Shown in pieces: positions 36,621-45,962 of a stretch of DNA of 64,000 bases; position 1 is the stretch's first letter; each line of letters begins with the position of its first letter. The position numbers and the translations under genes are program-made. A model generated the notes under the pieces. It saw only the letters and a program-made list of their open reading frames with translations, was not told the DNA's origin and ran no database searches. The DNA is from Pleomorphomonas koreensis DSM 23070 (GTDB lineage: Bacteria; Pseudomonadota; Alphaproteobacteria; Rhizobiales; Pleomorphomonadaceae): assembly GCF_000425185.1 (NCBI RefSeq), contig NZ_AULH01000019.1, forward strand, positions 32,889-96,888, read 5' to 3'.

Positions 36621-37655
36621 ATGTCGCGGCGGTTGGTGTTGGGTTTGGCGCTTGTGGCGATCGCCTTCTGCATAGTGGCGGATGCCTCGGCGCAGGTCGC
36701 CAAGCGCTTCGGCGGTTTCTCCGTGGTCTGCGACGACAGTCTGCACTGCGCGGCCACGGTGCAGGCAGTCAACCCCGACAAGGCCAGCGTCTTCGTGCTG
36801 TCGCGGGCGCCGGAGAGCCGGGCGCGCTGGGCGGCGTCGATCTCGACGCTCGGCGTGCTGGCCGACCGCGACCGCCCCGTGGCGCTCTCTGTCGACAACG
36901 GCGTCGACATCACGCTGCGGCCGGTGTCGGACTACGCGCCCTTCGTCAACCCGTCCGACTATTACATCGTGTCGCCGACGGCGCTCGACCGGCTGATGCT
37001 GCAGGTGCAGCGCGGCCACATGCTGCGTTTCTCCTTCATCGACATCGCCGGCGCGCCGCATTCCGACCGCTTCCCGCTCGACGGCCTGGCGCCGGCCCTC
37101 AACGAGATCGACCGCCAGCAGGGCCGCATTCCCGGCGACCGCCGGGCCGGGCCGCCGGTCGGCCTGCCGGAGGCGCCGGACGTCGACGTTGCCGCCCATC
37201 TGGTGGCGGCCGGCGTGCCGCCGCGCCTGCTGGAACTGCACCTCGCCTCCGCCGCCTGCGAGACGCCCGACGCCGCCGATATCGCCGACACGAAGCCGCT
37301 GATCGGCGCGCTGTCCGAGACGGCGACGCTCTACGCTCTTCCCTGCTTCCGCAGTGCCGAAGGTATCGCTTCCCGCCTCTACCTGATCGAAAGCGGCGAG
37401 ATCGGCGGCATGACGCCGCTCCTCTTCGCCGGATTCTCCGACCGGCTGGGCTGGTATGGCGTCGATGTGCTGTTCGACGTTGCCTACGATCCCCAGAGCC
37501 GCCGGCTGGAGGGCAGGGGCGCCGACGATCACGGCTGTCCGTTCCGGGGGCGCTGGACCTTCGCCGACACCGCCTTCCGCCTCGACGCGCTGTCGGCCGG
37601 CACGGCCTGCGGCGCCGGCGCGACCGACTGGAAGGACGTCTATCCGCCGCGCTGA
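36621..37655 (+). CDS. DUF1176 domain-containing exported protein
   Basis: A 344-residue protein with a signal peptide (1 to about 24, ADASAQ). Two repeats of the DUF1176 pattern are visible: an N-terminal domain (VAKRFGGFSVVCDDSLHCAA) and a C-terminal one with an ALPCFRSAEG/Y region and RGWTFADTAF-like ending. DUF1176 proteins are periplasmic, of unknown function. 16 bp after the RNase T2 stop, so likely the third gene of a secreted-protein operon. Confidence 0.85.
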   Translation: MSRRLVLGLALVAIAFCIVADASAQVAKRFGGFSVVCDDSLHCAATVQAVNPDKASVFVLSRAPESRARWAASISTLGVLADRDRPVALSVDNGVDITLRPVSDYAPFVNPSDYYIVSPTALDRLMLQVQRGHMLRFSFIDIAGAPHSDRFPLDGLAPALNEIDRQQGRIPGDRRAGPPVGLPEAPDVDVAAHLVAAGVPPRLLELHLASAACETPDAADIADTKPLIGALSETATLYALPCFRSAEGIASRLYLIESGEIGGMTPLLFAGFSDRLGWYGVDVLFDVAYDPQSRRLEGRGADDHGCPFRGRWTFADTAFRLDALSAGTACGAGATDWKDVYPPR

Positions 37656-37775
37656 GCCATCGGACCGAAAGGCAGCTCCGCTTTTCGGAAGACTCCGATG
37701 CGCAGACATAAAGACCAGAGCGGCGGTCCGGACAGGTCCGGGCGTTGGCCGTGCCGAGCCACCGGAAGGACCGCC

Positions 37776-38384
37776 ATGGCCGAGATGATCCTGCGCACCT
37801 CGCTGACTTCGCCCTTCGGGCGCAAGCCGCGCCTCGCCGCCGCCGTGCTTGGCCTCAGCGAGCGGATCGAGGTGGTGCCGGCCGACTTCTTCGACGAAGC
37901 CGACAGCCTCAGAACGCAGAATCCGCTCGGCAAGATCCCGACCTTGCTGCTCGCCGACGGCACGGCGCTCTATGACAGCCGCGTCATCCTCGAATACTTC
38001 GACCATCTGGCCGGCGGCGGCCGCCTCATTCCGGCCGGGCCGGCGGCGCGATTCGCGGCGCTGAAGCTGCAGGCGATCGGCGACGGCATCCTCGATGCCA
38101 GCGTGCTCAGGCGTCTGGAGACGCTGTTCCGCGAGGCGCCGCAGCGCTCGGAGCGCTGGCTCGCCTATCAGGCCGGCAAGATGGGTCGCGCCCTCGATCT
38201 CCTCGACGCTGCGCCGCCGTCGGAAAGCGATATCCTGGTCGGGGAGATCGCCGTCGCCTGCGGCCTCGGCTTCATCGACTTCCGCCTCGGCGACGACTGG
38301 CGGGCCGGCCGGCCGCGCCTCGCCGGCTGGTTCGAGCGTTTCGCCGGCCGCTGCCCCGGCTTCGACGCTACCGCGCCGCGCTGA
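37776..38384 (+). CDS. Glutathione S-transferase family protein
   Basis: A 202-residue thioredoxin-fold plus helical GST. The N-terminal domain (about 3-80) shows LRTSLTSPFGRKPRLAAAVLG with Ser in the glutathione position, the cis-Pro motif GKIPTLLLADG and the DSRVILEYFD motif; the C-terminal helical domain follows. The start at 37776 has GGAAGGA upstream. No partner gene nearby suggests a substrate. Ends at a strong bidirectional terminator. Confidence 0.9.
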   Translation: MAEMILRTSLTSPFGRKPRLAAAVLGLSERIEVVPADFFDEADSLRTQNPLGKIPTLLLADGTALYDSRVILEYFDHLAGGGRLIPAGPAARFAALKLQAIGDGILDASVLRRLETLFREAPQRSERWLAYQAGKMGRALDLLDAAPPSESDILVGEIAVACGLGFIDFRLGDDWRAGRPRLAGWFERFAGRCPGFDATAPR

Positions 38385-38396
38385 CGATCAATGCGA

Positions 38397-38429
38397 AAAG
38401 GCCCCGGAAGCAGCGCTTCCGGGGCCTTT
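38397..38429. terminator. Strong bidirectional terminator
   Basis: A perfect 15-bp stem AAAGGCCCCGGAAGC/GCTTCCGGGGCCTTT with a 3-nt loop. It separates the convergent GST and outer-membrane protein genes. Confidence 0.93.
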
Positions 38430-38452
38430 GTCAGCCTGACCCTTGTGAAGGA

Positions 38453-39064
38453 TCAGAACTTGTAGCCGATGCCGACGCGGACGGCATTGCCGCTGAGGTC
38501 GCCCTGGCCGCCGGCCGCACCATAGTCGCGGTCGTTGGTGCCGGTGTAGAGATACTCGGCGCGGGCCGTGACGTTGGTCGTCAGAGCCGCCTCAAGGCCG
38601 GCGCCGACCTGATAGCCGACGTGGGTGCGGGTGGTGGAGGTGCCGTTGTTCTTCATCTCGCCCTGGCCGACCAGGCCGCCGACCGTGCCGTAGACCAGGA
38701 GGTTGTCGAAGGCATAGCCGGCGCGGCCGCGCACGGCGCCCGTCCAGGTGGCCAGCGGGTCGGCGCCGCCATAGGCGACCTCGCCCTCGCCGCCGACGAC
38801 GAAGTTGTTCGGCATCTGATAGTTGTAGCCGGCGAACACGCCGCCCACCACCGCGTCATGACCCTTGCCAGCCGACTCGGCCTGGTTGGCCCAGCTGTAG
38901 CCGACGTTGGCGCCGACATAGGCGCCAGTCCAGTCGAAGGCGCTGGAGGTGACCGGCGGAGCGTAGGGAGCCTGGGGGATCGGCTCGTTGAGGTCGGCGG
39001 CGAAAACCGGGGCCGACAGGAGAAGGGCTGTACCGGCGACGGCGCCAAGAAGCAGCTTGCTCAT
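38453..39064 (-). CDS. Outer-membrane beta-barrel protein (Omp25/Omp31-like)
   Basis: A 203-residue porin-like protein. The signal peptide (1-22, PVFAAD) and the mature start ADLNEPIPQAPYAPPV are typical of rhizobial/Brucella Omp25/31. Alternating beta segments follow (DWTGAYVGANVGYSWAN, VVGGVFAGYNYQM, RGRAGYAFDNLLVYGTVG, EYLYT), ending VRVGIGYKF with a terminal Phe for BAM recognition. Its terminator is 38397-38429, and an AT-rich 460-bp region lies upstream. Confidence 0.93.
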   Translation of the reverse strand: MSKLLLGAVAGTALLLSAPVFAADLNEPIPQAPYAPPVTSSAFDWTGAYVGANVGYSWANQAESAGKGHDAVVGGVFAGYNYQMPNNFVVGGEGEVAYGGADPLATWTGAVRGRAGYAFDNLLVYGTVGGLVGQGEMKNNGTSTTRTHVGYQVGAGLEAALTTNVTARAEYLYTGTNDRDYGAAGGQGDLSGNAVRVGIGYKF

Positions 39065-39527
39065 TCTTCACTCCTTACATCCGGTGCGGGGGCGCCTTCG
39101 CGCGCCTTCGCACATCCATCATCAAGGCCGTAAGCAATTGCTGTCCGGCTGTTCGATGGGCAGAAGATGATGTCCAAATGAGGCGACGTCCATGCGAGAA
39201 TTTGACGAAATCTTGGCAAGGAGACGGCGACCTCTGGATGATGTATTGATGCAACAGTATGGTTATTGATCTGAAACGCCGGGGCAATCGAAATTTAATA
39301 CAAATGAATATTATCACGATTCCGCGATTTCCGATCACGTTCGATTAACCATAAATGAGGGCGCCGCCGCGTCGTCAGCGCCGCGCGGATGCCCCTGCCG
39401 AATCGGAGAGGGCGATGGACCGACCGCCGGTTGCCACGGCTTTCCTGCCCGGCCGATTTGTGGCAGACCGGGAGGACGGACCGCCGCGCCCCACGCCGGG
39501 GCGGCCGGGCCGGACGGGGAGATCGTC
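39065..39527. other. AT-rich intergenic region between omp and proC
   Basis: 463 bp holding the promoters of the divergent omp and proC genes. The 39130-39350 part is notably AT-rich (runs such as AAATTTAATACAAATGAATATTATC), typical of a strong porin promoter and leader. Two GANTC sites may be present near 39315. No ORF, terminator or defined operator stands out. Confidence 0.5.
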
Positions 39528-40349
39528 ATGCCGCTTTCGGATATCGGTTCGCTCGTGCTCGTCGGAGCCGGCAAGATGGGCGGGGCCATGCTGCACGGCT
39601 GGCTCAGGAAGGGAATGAGCCCCAGGGCGGTGGCGATCGTCGATCCGCATATCGGCTCCGAGGCCTTCTCGATGCTGATCGAGTATTCCATCGCCCATCA
39701 CAAGGACGCCGCCGACATCACCGAGCCGGCCGACGTGGTGGTGCTGGCCGTCAAGCCGCAACAGATGGGCGAGGCGCTGCCGGCGCTGAGGCGCGTGGTG
39801 GGACCGGCGACGCTGGTGGTGTCGATCGCCGCCGGCACGACGCTGGCCACTCTCTCGGCGGCGCTCGGCGACGGACCGATCATCCGCGTCATGCCCAACA
39901 CGCCGGCCCAGGTGGGGCAGGGCATGTCGGTGGCGGTCGGCAACGCCGCCGTCACTCCGACGCAACGGCGCCTGGTGACCGGCCTGCTCGACGCGGTCGG
40001 CAAGTCGGCCTGGATCGATGACGAGGCGCTGATCGACGCGGTCACCGGCCTGTCGGGCAGCGGGCCGGCCTATGTCTTCCTGATGGTCGAGGCAATGGCC
40101 GCCGCCGGTGAGAAGGCCGGCCTTCCCCGCGACCTCGCCATGCTCCTGGCCCGCCAGACCGTCGTCGGCGCCGGCGCGCTGATGGGCGGCGTGCCGACCG
40201 ACGCCGCGACGCTCCGGAAGAACGTCACCTCGCCGGGCGGCACCACCGCTGCCGCACTGGCCGTACTGATGGGCGAGACCGGCTGGCAGGGGCTGATCGA
40301 CGAAGCGGTCGCCGCCGCCGTCCGCCGCTCGCGCGAACTGGCGGGCTGA
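39528..40349 (+). CDS. proC: Pyrroline-5-carboxylate reductase
   Basis: Last step of proline biosynthesis: P5C plus NAD(P)H to proline. The 273-residue protein has the Rossmann start SLVLVGAGKMGGAMLHGW, VLAVKPQQM, RVMPNTPAQVGQGM, LSGSGPAYVFLMVEAMA and the signature VTSPGGTTAAAL. GGGGAG lies upstream of the ATG. The csaA-like gene starts 3 nt after the stop, so the two are cotranscribed. Confidence 0.96.
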   Translation: MPLSDIGSLVLVGAGKMGGAMLHGWLRKGMSPRAVAIVDPHIGSEAFSMLIEYSIAHHKDAADITEPADVVVLAVKPQQMGEALPALRRVVGPATLVVSIAAGTTLATLSAALGDGPIIRVMPNTPAQVGQGMSVAVGNAAVTPTQRRLVTGLLDAVGKSAWIDDEALIDAVTGLSGSGPAYVFLMVEAMAAAGEKAGLPRDLAMLLARQTVVGAGALMGGVPTDAATLRKNVTSPGGTTAAALAVLMGETGWQGLIDEAVAAAVRRSRELAG

Positions 40350-40352
40350 GCC

Positions 40353-40694
40353 ATGACCGACCTGATCGGCTACGACGACTTCCTGAAGGTCGACATACGC
40401 GTCGGCCGCATCGTGGCGGCCGAGATATTCAAGGAAGCGCGGCGGCCCGCCTACAAGCTCATCATCGACTTCGGACCGGAGATCGGCGAACGGCGTTCGT
40501 CGGCGCAGATCACCGAGAACTACACGGTGGAGGAACTGGTCGGCCGGCTGGTGCTCGGCGTTGTCAACTTCCCGCCCAAGCAGATCGGGCCGATGCGTTC
40601 GGAGGTGCTGACGCTCGGCGTGCCCGACGCCGCCGGCCATGTCGTGCTGGTGGCGCCCGACAGGGACGCGGTGGTCGGCGGCCGTCTCTATTAG
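40353..40694 (+). CDS. csaA: CsaA-like tRNA-binding domain protein
   Basis: A 113-residue EMAP-II/Trbp111-type OB-fold. Features: DFLKVDIRVGRIVAAEIF, KLIIDFGPEIGERRSSAQIT, LVLGVVNFPPKQIGPMRSEVL. The family binds tRNA as a dimer and has been linked to chaperone or secretion roles in Bacillus. It follows proC by 3 nt, a pairing often seen in alphaproteobacteria. Confidence 0.9.
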   Translation: MTDLIGYDDFLKVDIRVGRIVAAEIFKEARRPAYKLIIDFGPEIGERRSSAQITENYTVEELVGRLVLGVVNFPPKQIGPMRSEVLTLGVPDAAGHVVLVAPDRDAVVGGRLY

Positions 40695-40700
40695 GTTGGG

Positions 40701-41600
40701 TCAGCGCGCCTCGTTCATTTCCTCGACCTGGGCGTAGAGCCATTCGACGAAGCGCGTCACCTCCGGCTTCGGCCGGAGGCGGTCGCGGCGGACAAGATAA
40801 AAGTTGTCGGCGCCGGCGGCGACGACGCGGAACGGCGCCACCAGGCGGCCGAGCGTCAGGTCGTCGTCGATCATCGACAGATCGGCGATGGCAAAGCCCC
40901 GCCCCGCCTCGGCGGCGCGCAGGGCGGTGTCCATGGTGTCGAAGATCTCGCCGTGCTCGACGTCGAGCGCGTTGTCGCCGAAGGCGCGGGCCACCCAGCG
41001 CTTCCAGTCGCCGAAGCCGGCCGAATGCAGGATCTGCCCGCGGCGCAACTGATCGATCGGCTCGAGATGGGCGATGGTCTGGTAATAGGCCGGCGAGCAG
41101 ACCGGCGTCAGCCGCTCCATCAGGAAGGGCACCAGTTCCTCCGGCTGCCACAGGCGCGATTCGTAGAGGATGCCGACGTCGTTCTCGACGTCGCTTGGCT
41201 CCATGTTCTCCCACAGCACCGACACGCGCACCGTGAGATCGGGGTTGGCCGTCTCGAAGCTGCGGAGGCGCGGCAGCAGCCAGCGGGCGCCGAAGGTCGG
41301 CGGCGTGCGGACGCGGATGACGCCCGGCCGGGCGCGGATCTGCTCGACCCCGCGGCGAATCGCCTCGAAGGCGGTGCCGAGCGACAGCGCCAGCTGCTCG
41401 CCCTCCGGCGACAGGCGGACGCCGCGGTGGACGCGGCGGAACAGCTCGACGCGCAGGTCGTCCTCCAGGGCGCGGATCTGCCGGCTGACGGCGCTCTCGG
41501 TGACGTTCAGCTCCTCGGCGGCGCGGTTGAGCGCGCCGAGGCGGGCGACGCTCTCGAAGGCCTTGAGGGCGTTGAGGCTGGGCAGGCGGTGGACGGCCAC
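40701..41600 (-). CDS. LysR-family (GcvA-like) transcriptional regulator
   Basis: A 299-residue LTTR. The N-terminal HTH reads LPSLNALKAFESVARLGALN...AAEELNVTESAVSRQIRALE, and the effector-binding region (about 90-290) has VRTPPTFGARWLLPRL, a GcvA/AmpR-clade feature. It converges on csaA (6-bp gap) and is divergent from the DUF1127 gene across 337 bp. Its targets cannot be read from context. Confidence 0.9.
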   Translation of the reverse strand: MAVHRLPSLNALKAFESVARLGALNRAAEELNVTESAVSRQIRALEDDLRVELFRRVHRGVRLSPEGEQLALSLGTAFEAIRRGVEQIRARPGVIRVRTPPTFGARWLLPRLRSFETANPDLTVRVSVLWENMEPSDVENDVGILYESRLWQPEELVPFLMERLTPVCSPAYYQTIAHLEPIDQLRRGQILHSAGFGDWKRWVARAFGDNALDVEHGEIFDTMDTALRAAEAGRGFAIADLSMIDDDLTLGRLVAPFRVVAAGADNFYLVRRDRLRPKPEVTRFVEWLYAQVEEMNEAR

Positions 41601-41937
41601 GATCGGCTCCTCTATCCCGTTCCCGGTTGATTTTCACGCACGGACAACCATCGCCGCGCCGCGCGACAAGGCCGCCTCGACCAAGGTATCAGTGGGCATC
41701 CTCCTCCCACAAAACCCGTAGGCCGGCTGCCGCCAAAGGCCTGTTTTGTCGGAATTATGACGCTCGTCTACGCACTACCCCGCAAGGCGGCGGGCCGTTG
41801 AAGCGGTCGCGGCCCGCCCTTGGCAAGGATTTGTTTACAGTTGAGTTTTTGGAACGTCAAGCGGACGAAAAAGGCGTTTGAAGGGGCGGGCGGCGGCGGC
41901 CATATAGACCTCAGATGAAGACCCACGGAGTTCTATC
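41601..41937. other. Divergent intergenic region, lysR-DUF1127
   Basis: 337 bp that must hold both promoters. Its right half has an AT-rich TTTGTTTACAGTTGAGTTTTTGG stretch (about 41830-41853), a plausible core promoter for the DUF1127 gene. No clear palindrome or ORF is seen. Confidence 0.4.
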
Positions 41938-42177
41938 ATGATCTTCTCGATGCCTCTCCGTCAGTGGTTCGGCACGACCTTCAATCCGGGCCAGATCTAC
42001 CGGCAGTGGCGCAAACGCCGCGTGCTGCGCCAGGATCTGCAGCGGCTGGTCGAGGATCCCTATCTGCTCGACGATATCGGCTTCTGCCGCGAGACGGCCG
42101 AGCGGGAGATCGACCGCGCCGTCTGGGAGCCGGTGGCCAACCTGCGCATGCCGCCGCCGCAGAAGCGCGCCGCCTGA
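41938..42177 (+). CDS. DUF1127 domain small protein
   Basis: A 79-residue basic protein with the DUF1127/YjiS pattern: QWRKRRVLRQDLQRLVEDPYLLDDIGF in the middle, then RETAEREIDR. Such small proteins are abundant in alphaproteobacteria; some bind RNA or affect phosphate and sRNA turnover in Agrobacterium and Rhodobacter. Followed at once by a terminator, so it is a single-gene transcript. Confidence 0.88.
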   Translation: MIFSMPLRQWFGTTFNPGQIYRQWRKRRVLRQDLQRLVEDPYLLDDIGFCRETAEREIDRAVWEPVANLRMPPPQKRAA

Positions 42178-42203
42178 CGAAACCGCAAGCGATTGGCTTG
42201 ACG

Positions 42204-42235
42204 ACGCCCCGGTGCCGACCGCGCCGGGGCGTTTT
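42204..42235 (+). terminator. Terminator of the DUF1127 gene
   Basis: The stem ACGCCCCGG/CCGGGGCGT with an 11-nt loop is followed by TTTTG. Confidence 0.8.
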
Positions 42236-42246
42236 GCATGACGACT

Positions 42247-42957
42247 TCACCAGAGACCGGGGACCAGCCTCCATCGCACCCGGCGGGCATAGGCGTCGTA
42301 GCCGGCAAGTTCGGCCCGCAGCAGCCGATCCTCCCAGGCGGTCCGCAGGACGAGCAGCCCCGAGGCCAGCGCGGCTGGCGCCAGAGCCCACACCGAGCCG
42401 AGCGCCAGCGCCATGCCGAAGAACAGCACGACGGCGGCGACATAGCCGGGGTGACGGACGAACCGGTAGGGACCGCTGTCGATCACCCGCTGCCGCCGCT
42501 CGGACTGGATGCGGACGCCCGGCTCGAAGAATGGGTTGACCGCCTGCGCCCAGGCGGTTGTCGCTATGCCGAGGAGCACGCCGGCATAGCCCAAGAGCAC
42601 CGCCCAGAGCGGCACGGGCAACCAATGGAACCGCCCGGCATCGAGCGCCGCCACCGGCAGGATCGCCGCCATGGCCGGCAGGATGACCGAGAGCAGCGCC
42701 TTGTCCCAGCTCCTGGTGCCGGCCTGAAACCGGCTCCGTGCGCGATAGATGATCGGGTTGACTCGGGCCAGCACCAGGGCCGAGACGCTGAAGCCGGCGC
42801 TCAGCACGGCGATGAATATCCAGCCGGGCCACCAGGCGATGGTGCCGGCCGGCAGGAAGATCAACAGAAGCAGCGCCAGCGGCAGGCCGGCCGCATAGGC
42901 AATGGCGGCGCCTCGCGACATGGCGTCGGGCTCACGCGGCGGTTCGGTGTTCTCCAT
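42247..42957 (-). CDS. Isoprenylcysteine carboxyl methyltransferase-like membrane protein
   Basis: A 236-residue integral membrane protein with about five helices. The C-terminal catalytic-type half has GPYRFVRHPGYVAAVVLFFGMAL and the late ED/RAELAGYDAYARRVRWRL, matching the SAM-binding RHPxY motif of the ICMT/PEMT family. Bacterial members are methyltransferases or reductases of lipophilic substrates; the substrate here is unknown. The start is ATG 42957, as the longer frame from 43287 overlaps the kinase gene. Confidence 0.85.
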   Translation of the reverse strand: MENTEPPREPDAMSRGAAIAYAAGLPLALLLLIFLPAGTIAWWPGWIFIAVLSAGFSVSALVLARVNPIIYRARSRFQAGTRSWDKALLSVILPAMAAILPVAALDAGRFHWLPVPLWAVLLGYAGVLLGIATTAWAQAVNPFFEPGVRIQSERRQRVIDSGPYRFVRHPGYVAAVVLFFGMALALGSVWALAPAALASGLLVLRTAWEDRLLRAELAGYDAYARRVRWRLVPGLW

Positions 42958-43031
42958 GTCGCGTATCCCTTGTCCGGCCGAAGGCGATTGCTCGGCCTTA
43001 GCACGACTTGCCCTCCGTTCGGGCCGCTCCG

Positions 43032-44504
43032 TCAGGCCGGCAGGCGCACCGTCGCCCTGAGGCCGCCGCGCGGGCTCGGATCGAGCGCGATGTCGCCGCC
43101 GTGGCTGCGGGCGACGTCGCGGGCGATGGCGAGGCCGAGGCCGGTGCCGGGGACGTCCTGGTTGCGCGCCGCGTCGAGCCGGTAGAAGGGCCGGAACACC
43201 GCCTCCAGCTCGTCGTCGGGAATGCCGGGTCCGTCGTCCTCGACGATCACCGACAGCCAGCCCTCGCGCCGCTCGGCCGTCACCCACACTGCGGAGCGGC
43301 CGTAGCGGACGGCGTTGCCGACGAGGTTGGCGATCAGCCGCCGGAAGGCGGTGGGGCGCAGCGTCACGCCGCTATTGCCGGTGAAGGCGAAATGGGCCGT
43401 CCGGCCGGCCGGGCCGGCCGCCTGGCGCAGGCAGTCGGCGAGCACCGCCTCGACGTCGAGCGGCTGCGGCGCCTCATCGGCATCGCCGCGGGCGAAATCG
43501 ACGTAGGCTTCCAGCATGGCTTCCATTTCGGCGACGTCGGCGCCAAGCGCCGCCGTCTCCTCGCTCTCGGGCAACAGCGCGAGGCCGAGGCGGAAGCGGG
43601 TGAGGATGGTCTTCAGGTCGTGGCCGACGCCGGCCAGCATGGTGGTGCGCTGTTCGATCTGCCGCTCGATGCGCCGCCGCATGCCGATGAAGGCGTGCGC
43701 TGCCTGCCGCACCTCGCGGGCACCGGTGGGCGCGAAGCCCTCCACCGGCCGGCCGCGGCCGAAGGCCTCGGCGGCGGCGGCCAGCCGTTCGATCGGCTTG
43801 ATCTGGTTGCGCAGGAAGATCAGCGACACCGTCACCAGGAACAGGGCGGTGGCGGCCATCCACACCAGGAAGAAGTGCCAGTTGGCGGCATAGGCGAGGC
43901 TGCGGGGGAAGTCCGCCCTGAGGATGCCGGCATGAACCACGATGCGCACCTCGACGCGGTCGCCGCCGTCGATGTCGCGGATGGAGAAGGGCATGCGCGT
44001 CCGCTTGACGATGCCGCTCGCCAGCATCTGGTGGACGATGTCGCCGGACAGCCGGCGCGTGCGGCCGACCTCGCTCGGCGGCAGGATCTCCGCCGTCAGG
44101 CCCATCGCCTGGCCGGCCGAGCGGACGATGTCGGTGCGCAGATCCTCGGGCAGCGCGGCGTCGGAGATGTTGGCAAGGCCGACGATGGAGCCGGCGACGG
44201 CATCCGACAGGCGCTGGGTGACCAGCATCCAGTGGCGATCCATGAACACGCCGGTCAGCACGCCGAGCAGGATCAGCATCGGCACCACGACGATCAGCAG
44301 CGAACGGCCGAGCAGACCCTTGGGCAGCGACTGATTGATGACGTAACCGACGCGCATCCAGGCCCGGCGCAACGGCCGCGGGCTGTAGCGGGCGATGAGA
44401 TGCCTGAGGTGGCGGATCAGGCGGTCGATTCGGTCGAGGCCGGCGGCGAAGCGGCCGCGCGGCTCGAAGGGTTCGGGCGCATCGCTTGTCCGATCTCCGC
44501 TCAT
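43032..44504 (-). CDS. EnvZ-type sensor histidine kinase
   Basis: A 490-residue membrane kinase. A cytosolic N-terminus precedes TM1 (about 66-88), a periplasmic sensor (about 90-205), TM2 (about 208-230) and HAMP (about 231-285). The dimerisation box has His295 in GVGHDLKTILTRF (lacking the usual Pro of HDLRTPL, as in other rhizobial kinases), followed by the N box LIANLVGNAVRYG, G1 EDDGPGIPDDELEAVFRPFY and G2 GTGLGLAIARDVARSHGG. Starts 8 nt after the response-regulator stop, so it forms one operon with it. Confidence 0.93.
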   Translation of the reverse strand: MSGDRTSDAPEPFEPRGRFAAGLDRIDRLIRHLRHLIARYSPRPLRRAWMRVGYVINQSLPKGLLGRSLLIVVVPMLILLGVLTGVFMDRHWMLVTQRLSDAVAGSIVGLANISDAALPEDLRTDIVRSAGQAMGLTAEILPPSEVGRTRRLSGDIVHQMLASGIVKRTRMPFSIRDIDGGDRVEVRIVVHAGILRADFPRSLAYAANWHFFLVWMAATALFLVTVSLIFLRNQIKPIERLAAAAEAFGRGRPVEGFAPTGAREVRQAAHAFIGMRRRIERQIEQRTTMLAGVGHDLKTILTRFRLGLALLPESEETAALGADVAEMEAMLEAYVDFARGDADEAPQPLDVEAVLADCLRQAAGPAGRTAHFAFTGNSGVTLRPTAFRRLIANLVGNAVRYGRSAVWVTAERREGWLSVIVEDDGPGIPDDELEAVFRPFYRLDAARNQDVPGTGLGLAIARDVARSHGGDIALDPSPRGGLRATVRLPA

Positions 44505-44511
44505 CGGCCGC

Positions 44512-45213
44512 TCACTCGAAGCGCAGGCGATAGCCGACGCCGCGCACCGTCTGGAGGAACAGGGGATTGCCGGGATCGTCCTCGATCTTGCGGCGCAGGC
44601 GGTTGATCTGCACGTCGATGGTGCGCTCGCCGACCTCGCCCGGCTCACCGGCAAGGGCCTCGCGCGACAGCGTGCCGTCCGGGCTGGCGGCGAACTGGGC
44701 GAGCAGCTGCCGCTCGCGGTCGGTGAGGCGCAGGGTCGTTTCGCCGTCGCACAGCTCCTCGCGCCTGGCGTCGAACACGAAGCGGCCGAAGCGGATTTCC
44801 TCGCGGGTGAGCGGCGCCTCCGGCAGCGGCCGGCGCTTGAGAAGGTTGTTGAGGCGCAAGAGCAGCTCGCGCGGCTCGAAGGGCTTGGTGAGATAGTCGT
44901 CGGCGCCGGCCTCGAGGCCGCGGATGCGGTCGGCGCCGTCGGACCTGGCCGTCAAGAGCAGGATGGGCACGTCCTGCGCCGCGCTGAGCGCCCGGGTGAG
45001 CGACAGGCCGTCCTCGCCCGGCATCATCACGTCGACGACGAGCACGTCGAACTCGATGGCCGAGATCTTGCGCCGCGCCTCGGCGGCGTCGGCGGCGGCG
45101 GTGACGCGATAGCCGTTGCCGCCGAGATACTTGGCGAGCAACTGGCGGATGCGGCTGTCGTCATCGACGACGAGGACGTGGCTGGCGCCGTCGGCGGGCG
45201 GCAGGGTGGACAT
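44512..45213 (-). CDS. OmpR-family response regulator (PetR-like)
   Basis: A 233-residue two-domain regulator. The receiver has acidic VVDDDSRIR, phospho-acceptor Asp61 in VLVVDVMMPGEDG and Lys in LTKPFEPRELLLR. The winged helix ends VGERTIDVQINRLRRKIEDD...VRGVGYRLRF. It is sandwiched between a MarR gene (3-bp gap) and the kinase, resembling the petP-petR plus sensor layout found in alphaproteobacteria. Confidence 0.93.
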   Translation of the reverse strand: MSTLPPADGASHVLVVDDDSRIRQLLAKYLGGNGYRVTAAADAAEARRKISAIEFDVLVVDVMMPGEDGLSLTRALSAAQDVPILLLTARSDGADRIRGLEAGADDYLTKPFEPRELLLRLNNLLKRRPLPEAPLTREEIRFGRFVFDARREELCDGETTLRLTDRERQLLAQFAASPDGTLSREALAGEPGEVGERTIDVQINRLRRKIEDDPGNPLFLQTVRGVGYRLRFE

Positions 45214-45216
45214 CGT

Positions 45217-45744
45217 TCAGCCTTCCCGTTCGGCCGGCGCGCCGGGAGCGCGGGCGTCGATCATGTTGCCGAGAAAGTCGCGCACCAGGGCGCGGGCGCC
45301 CGACGGCAGCGTGGCGAGCGCCCGCTCGACGCGGGCATGCTGGCGGGCCGACAGGTCGTAGGCGAGGCGCTCTCCCTTCCCGGAGGCATAGAGCAGCCGC
45401 TCGCGCCGGTCGACCGGGCCGGGGCGCTGCTCGATGTAGCCGTCGTCGACGAGCTGCTTCAGCACGCGGCCGAGACTCTGCTTGGTGATCTGCAGGATGT
45501 CGAGGAGATCGGAGACGCGCAGGCCGGGATGGCGCGTCACGAAATAGACGACGCGGTGATGGGCGCGGCCGTAGCCGATCTCTTCCAGGATGTGGTCCGC
45601 TTCGCCGACGAAGTCCCGGTAGGCAAAGAACAAAAGCTCGATCAGTTCGAGGTCGAGCCCGTCGCCGCCGTTGCCGTCGGGCCGACTCACCGCGGAATCG
45701 GTGGATGGACTCGCGGCGTCGCGCTGGAAATTTATGGCAGCCAT
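45217..45744 (-). CDS. MarR-family regulator (PetP-like)
   Basis: A 175-residue winged helix. HTH segment LRVSDLLDILQITKQSLGRVLKQLVDDGYIEQ; wing RRERLLYASGKG. It starts at ATG 45744, since the extension from 45855 runs through the divergent ilvE promoter. It leads the MarR-OmpR-kinase operon and is divergent from ilvE. The MarR + OmpR pair resembles PetP/PetR of Rhodobacter, where these genes precede cytochrome bc1 genes. The regulon here is unknown. Confidence 0.88.
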   Translation of the reverse strand: MAAINFQRDAASPSTDSAVSRPDGNGGDGLDLELIELLFFAYRDFVGEADHILEEIGYGRAHHRVVYFVTRHPGLRVSDLLDILQITKQSLGRVLKQLVDDGYIEQRPGPVDRRERLLYASGKGERLAYDLSARQHARVERALATLPSGARALVRDFLGNMIDARAPGAPAEREG

Positions 45745-45962
45745 GTTGACATACTTCGATTCATTTGTTACTTGAACTCCCGTCACGACGAAACGATCGT
45801 TCGCACGACGCGGCCGCGACGGACCTCCGGCGCTGCCGGGACCATCGGTTCGCAAGCATAGCCGCTTGTCGACGCCGAGGCAAAACGCTTCGCCGGTGCA
45901 TGCCGCGCCATTGCCCGAAGGTGACGGGCAGCAAAAGAGAAGAAGAGGTCTGGGAGTTCAAA

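Noticed and set aside
41851..41882. GGAAC...CGTT resembling an EcfG stress promoter upstream of the DUF1127 gene
   Set aside because: The spacer is 19 nt, too long for the usual 16-17 nt between GGAAC and CGTT.
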